NCBI GenBank assembly: GCA_000231825.2
Contig: JH720323.1
Location: 523,825 to 587,824 of the forward strand
DNA length: 64,000 bases
Source: Tetrahymena elliotti 4EA
Lineage: Eukaryota; Ciliophora; Oligohymenophorea; Hymenostomatida; Tetrahymenidae
Direction: 5' to 3'
A model generated the notes under the pieces. It ran no database searches, had not been told where the DNA came from, and saw only the letters and a list, made by a program, of their open reading frames with translations. The translations under genes and the position numbers were made by a program. Below are positions 60,171 through 64,000 of this stretch, piece after piece (position 1 is the stretch's first letter; every line of letters starts with the position of its first letter).

Positions 60171-63100
60171 TCATTATTGTGTTGTGTTGTATCTTCTTTC
60201 TGATAGAAGCTTTTAGTAAAATGCCTCATTTTCATTATATTTTTAATCAAAATAATCAAATTTAGGAATATTTAACCCCTATTACTAAGGATCAAGCTCA
60301 AATCTTACTGATTTTCTGTGTTTTCTTACATTTTCTTAAGATTAATTTGTTTTTAGAGTAGATTTATTATAGTTGGGAGAATTTGATTTAGATGAAGGAG
60401 ACTTAGAGTTTCTACTTTAATTACTTAAGAATCTTGGGCTTCTTGAACTTTACTAGTTATTTTGTGAATCAATAGAAGTTGCTTGATTTTATTTAGATTA
60501 GTTTATATTTTCTTATTATTGTTATTGTTGGTATTTGATTTAATATTTATTTTCCAAACTATCTATCTTGTTTAAATTTTAGTTTTCATCATTTGATACT
60601 CTTTGAGGTTGGTAAGTGCTTTTCTTTTACTATTTATTTTCTGAAGATTAAATTTAGTTTGAAGGCTATGTGCTATTCTTTTAGTTAAATTTATTATCTG
60701 CAATCTAATTTGTAAAGTACTATTGTGCATTTTATTTTGCATCATATCTTTCATATATCAAGTCTTATTCTTCTTCAATCTAGGCTTTCTGCTTGACAGA
60801 CAATTTTTGATTATACTTATCTTACCAGAATGTAAAAAATTAAATTAGCATTTTTCTATTGTGGAATTTTTGAATTCTTGCCTGAATAAATTTAATACTT
60901 TTTTATTTGATTGCGTAAGCTCTCCAGTAGTGAATGATTTGAATAACTTCTTGGAGTTGTGGATTTAAATGAGGTTCGTTTACTAGTCTTTTTAAGTTAT
61001 ACTTCTTTTAATGTTAAATTGCATTAAATTCAAGAGCCTTTTTGTTTTAAATAACTTTTAGTCTTGATTGAATTTTTAGGAGCTTGAATGAATTAAAAGC
61101 TCTTTTTTTTAAATTTTTTTCAGAATATTTTTGAAGTTTTTTCTTTAACAATTTTTTGCTTTTCTTCTTTTATGTGTGCTTTAGCCATAGTATGAGGCAA
61201 GTCTACATAAACTTTTTAATGTGATACAAGAAGAATTTAGTTGATTTTTCCATTTTCTACCTTTCTCTCATCAAAAGAAGTTAATTGTAAATAATAGAAG
61301 TAAATCCTTTTTTTACTAATTTTCTGTTATAAAAATTTCTAGGTAAAATATACTGTGTCTGTTCTTACTAAATTTTCCAATAATAGAAAAATTTCTTTAA
61401 GAAGCAGTTTTTAACCATCTTATTTTATAAATATTTAATTTTTAAACAATGAAATGACTTGAATAAAGTTTTTATATTAGCCTTTCTTTTGAAAATTATG
61501 ACAACACATTTTTAATTTGAAACAGCTTTTTTCCAAGGTTGTAACAATTTCTAGCTAAATACCTTTTTAATAACTCTGCTTTCAAATATCTTACACAATC
61601 TTTTTTTCACACTCAAAAAATTAACCCATTAAAAGAATGCCTTTGTCTTTTAAACAACTGCTCTATGGCTGATTGCAGATTTTAATGCTAACTTTTGTTT
61701 CATTGTGTTTTCATTATCAATAACAATATTTCTCCAAGATTTAAATATTGATTTCAAAAGATTCTTTTTATTTCCATATTTTTCAAAAAGAATTTCATCT
61801 GGGCTGTAAAGTATTTTTTTCCAAAATTTTCTTAAAAATATAATTTTTTCATTGTATTATTTCCAATTGTTGAAGCACCGTTTTAGCAAAGCATTTTTAT
61901 GTTTTCTTCTTACCACTGAATTATTTTTTGAAATTTTATCCCATTAAATTAAAACATTCTTTTTTAGGCTCTTTTTATGAAAGTCATCAGCAACTCTTTA
62001 TATTTTTTTGTAAGTGCTAAAATAAAGAATCCTTCTAAAGCATAATTTTTTATGGAAATCTTAAAGCTTTTATTAATTTACTTAGCTAGTTTAAGATGAT
62101 AGATCTGACCATTGCTAAAATATCTCAGTTTTTATTTTTTCTTCTCTGATCAATTACTTTAAAGTACAGATCTCATTATTTTCTCTATATTTTTATTTAA
62201 ATATTCTTAATATAGATTTGCATTTCTTAAGAGAATTTAATAATGTAGTTTCCGCATTTAAAATTCTCTCTAAAAATACTATTTTCCAATGATAAAATAA
62301 AAAGCTTTTTGTTTTCTTCTTTTCATTTTCTTCTATGCGTTTAATCATCTCTTAGTGCTCCTAAAGAGGATGAGGAATATTTTTTTATGATGTTTTGCCA
62401 TTTTTTTATTGTTATCTTAAATCATCTGATGAAGATGAAAAAAATGAGTCTTTTTTTAGTAAAAGTTGAGTAGGATTCATTTATTAGAAATTCTTCTTCT
62501 TAAGAGAAAGTTTTTTCAAAACTCTTATAATCTGTTTAATATGCTATTCAAGAGTAGTAATAGATTTGCAGTCTCCTTCTAGCAAGTTTTAATCATCAAT
62601 AAAGCTTTAGTTTAAGTTTTAAGTATTTCTATTGCAACTTACTTGTTCAGTTCTTTAGATCTCTTCACTAATTTCAGGAATTTAAACCATATTCATTTTA
62701 GAATCTGACTCTTGGGCATTTAGCTGTTTTTCATTTGAATACTCATAATTTTCTCTAATTTATTCTTAAACTTTTTCTTTGTTTTTTTAAAGAAATGAAG
62801 ATTAATCTTCACCTTACTAATTTTAAGAAGTCCTATTTTTCAATTTATCTAATTTATCTAAAGCTATTTATCTCTTCATTTCAAGTAAATTTCTTGCACT
62901 ACTTAAAAATTCTTCCTCACAATAAAAGTGTTTTTAAAATTATTTACTGTCATAAGAACAATCTTCTTCACAGAATTAGTCATCGTACTATTAATAGTCT
63001 AACTATTTTCTCACATTTTAAGTGTTATTATCATAATTATTATTTATTATTTAACTATCTAATATATTATCTTGATTATAAAGGAAATTCTCATCATAAA

Positions 63101-64000
63101 CTTATTCTGTCAAACTAAATTAATTTTAAAAAATGATAAAAATTAAAAATTAAAAATAAATAAATACTTTTGAGGCTAAAAATTAAAAATTCTTTTTTGA
63201 TAATTTTAATCTTATTTCTCTTCAAAATTTTAGTTTTATTAATCTTAGGGGCATAACCTATCTCTGAAAGATTAATTAGCTTGTACTATTTAAGATCTCA
63301 ACTCTAAAACATACTAAATGGAAATGTTTTTAGCAGTCATAGTTTATACAGGAGCATTACTCTTTTTTCTGTTACAGAAAGCCTTTAAGATTAAATAGGA
63401 TTTAGTGATTAAATGGGTATTATATATTTGTTAACTCAAATAAATTTATTTCTTCTCACTCTTTTTTCTCTAAGAATAATCAAATAAAGAATAAAGTGAA
63501 TTTTTTTTGAGAATATTTCTTCTATTCTATCTAATGGCTTGAATGAAAGGCTTGTAGTAAATATTTTTATTGCTGTTTTGCTTTATTGCATCAAATATTT
63601 TCTTCAGTCTTTTCTATTGGATTTCTTACTTTGTAATTTTTTCCAATTAATTTTTGTAAGATCTGATTTTACTGTAGTATTTAATTCTGTTAAAAGTTAG
63701 TGCAAGTCTGAATTCATTTTAAACTTTTTCAAAACTTTCTAATTGTTTAATTATTTATTTTTTGTATTGAGATTAGACCTTCCAGAGATAAACAAAGAAT
63801 ATCTTTTATGCCAACCTCATTTACATATCTTTAAGCACTTATAAAGTTTATTGTTCTTTTTCTAATTAAGCTACTGTTTTAGCATTCCTTCTATTGTTTC
63901 TATTTGATTCTATTTATTGAATATCTTGAGTGATTGTTTCAAAGGAATCAGTTAGATCTATGGCTTCCTTAATATTTGTAAATATATCCTTAATAGACAT
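60171..64000 (-). CDS. Large protein with Sfi1-like tryptophan repeats (probable centrin-binding)
   Basis: Exons 63168-64000 and 60171-63114 (53-bp intron), at least 1258 residues, stop TGA 60171-60173. The codon at the very window edge (63998-64000) is ATG and may be the start, or an internal Met if the gene extends further. The central half is basic and helical, with a recurring hydrophobic-x2-W-[KR] element: YLWKVQSQ, HWKIVFLERIL, QWDKISKN, NNWKQYNEK, FWKKILYS, SWRNIVID, QWVNFLSVK, PWKKAVSNQ, YWKIQQEQ, YWRAYAIKQ, FWQDKYNQK. That pattern, with spacings of roughly 25-45 residues, resembles Sfi1 repeats, which bind centrin at basal bodies and spindle poles. An acidic Asn/Gln-rich segment lies between the first helical part and the repeats; the C-terminus is Ser/Gln-rich with SPR/SPS motifs. 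Centrin binding is inferred. Confidence 0.75.

Noticed and set aside
62795..63118. 107-codon plus-strand frame
   Set aside because: Antisense to the Sfi1-like gene and crosses its intron acceptor; composition is Leu/Ile/Asn/His of an antisense shadow.

Overview
The window is about 78-80% AT nuclear DNA from a ciliate, most like the macronuclear genome of a Tetrahymena-type oligohymenophorean. Three observations support this. (1) TAA and TAG are read as glutamine throughout and TGA is the only stop: reassigned codons fall on conserved glutamines in FKBP (GQRA), RPB6 (ALQIA) and the methylthiotransferase (YGCQMN). (2) Introns are AT-rich GT-AG introns, mostly 45-360 bp, longer than the roughly 25 bp of Paramecium. 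(3) Polyasparagine and polyglutamine tracts are abundant. With standard-code stops most genes look broken, so coordinates here were read by eye with TGA-only stops. Splice sites are inferred from phase and are not transcript-verified.

Layout. 0-10 kb: the 3' end of an unknown gene, then two tandem CELF/Bruno-like RNA-binding genes (RRM1-RRM2-WW-like-RRM3), the second carrying a prion-like insert of about 350 residues, then tRNA-Ala(AGC) on the minus strand. 10-13 kb: a CDK5RAP1-type tRNA methylthiotransferase with a likely mitochondrial presequence. 13.5-19.1 kb: a minus-strand 1863-codon-scale coiled-coil, Q/N-rich protein. 20-21 kb: a cluster of three hairpins followed by a highly biased Skp1-like gene. 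22.5-28 kb: a minus-strand CAMK/AMPK-like kinase with a UBA-like domain and a huge N/S/Q-rich N-terminus. 29-35 kb: an unknown 869-residue protein and a leucine-rich-repeat gene in which almost every repeat is one 93-bp exon. 36.6-43.3 kb: a coiled-coil protein, an aldo-keto reductase, an ADP-sugar pyrophosphatase-like Nudix enzyme and a Q/N-rich protein with an N-myristoylation signal. 44-46.7 kb: a kinase with a C-terminal membrane anchor. 48-52 kb: DNAJC7-like TPR/J co-chaperone and FKBP12. 53-55.4 kb: PTEN. 55.5-59.4 kb: a possible small gene, RNA polymerase subunit RPB6 and a TPR protein. 60-64 kb: a large protein with Sfi1-like tryptophan repeats running to the window edge.

The genes are independent transcription units; there is no operon. 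Functional themes are RNA handling (two CELF-like proteins, tRNA thiolation, RPB6), signalling (two kinases, PTEN), proteostasis (DNAJC7, FKBP, Skp1-like) and cytoskeleton (Sfi1-like repeats). The most interesting items are the tandem CELF-like pair with asymmetric prion-like expansion, the 93-bp LRR exons, the tail-anchored kinase, and the hairpin cluster upstream of the Skp1-like gene.
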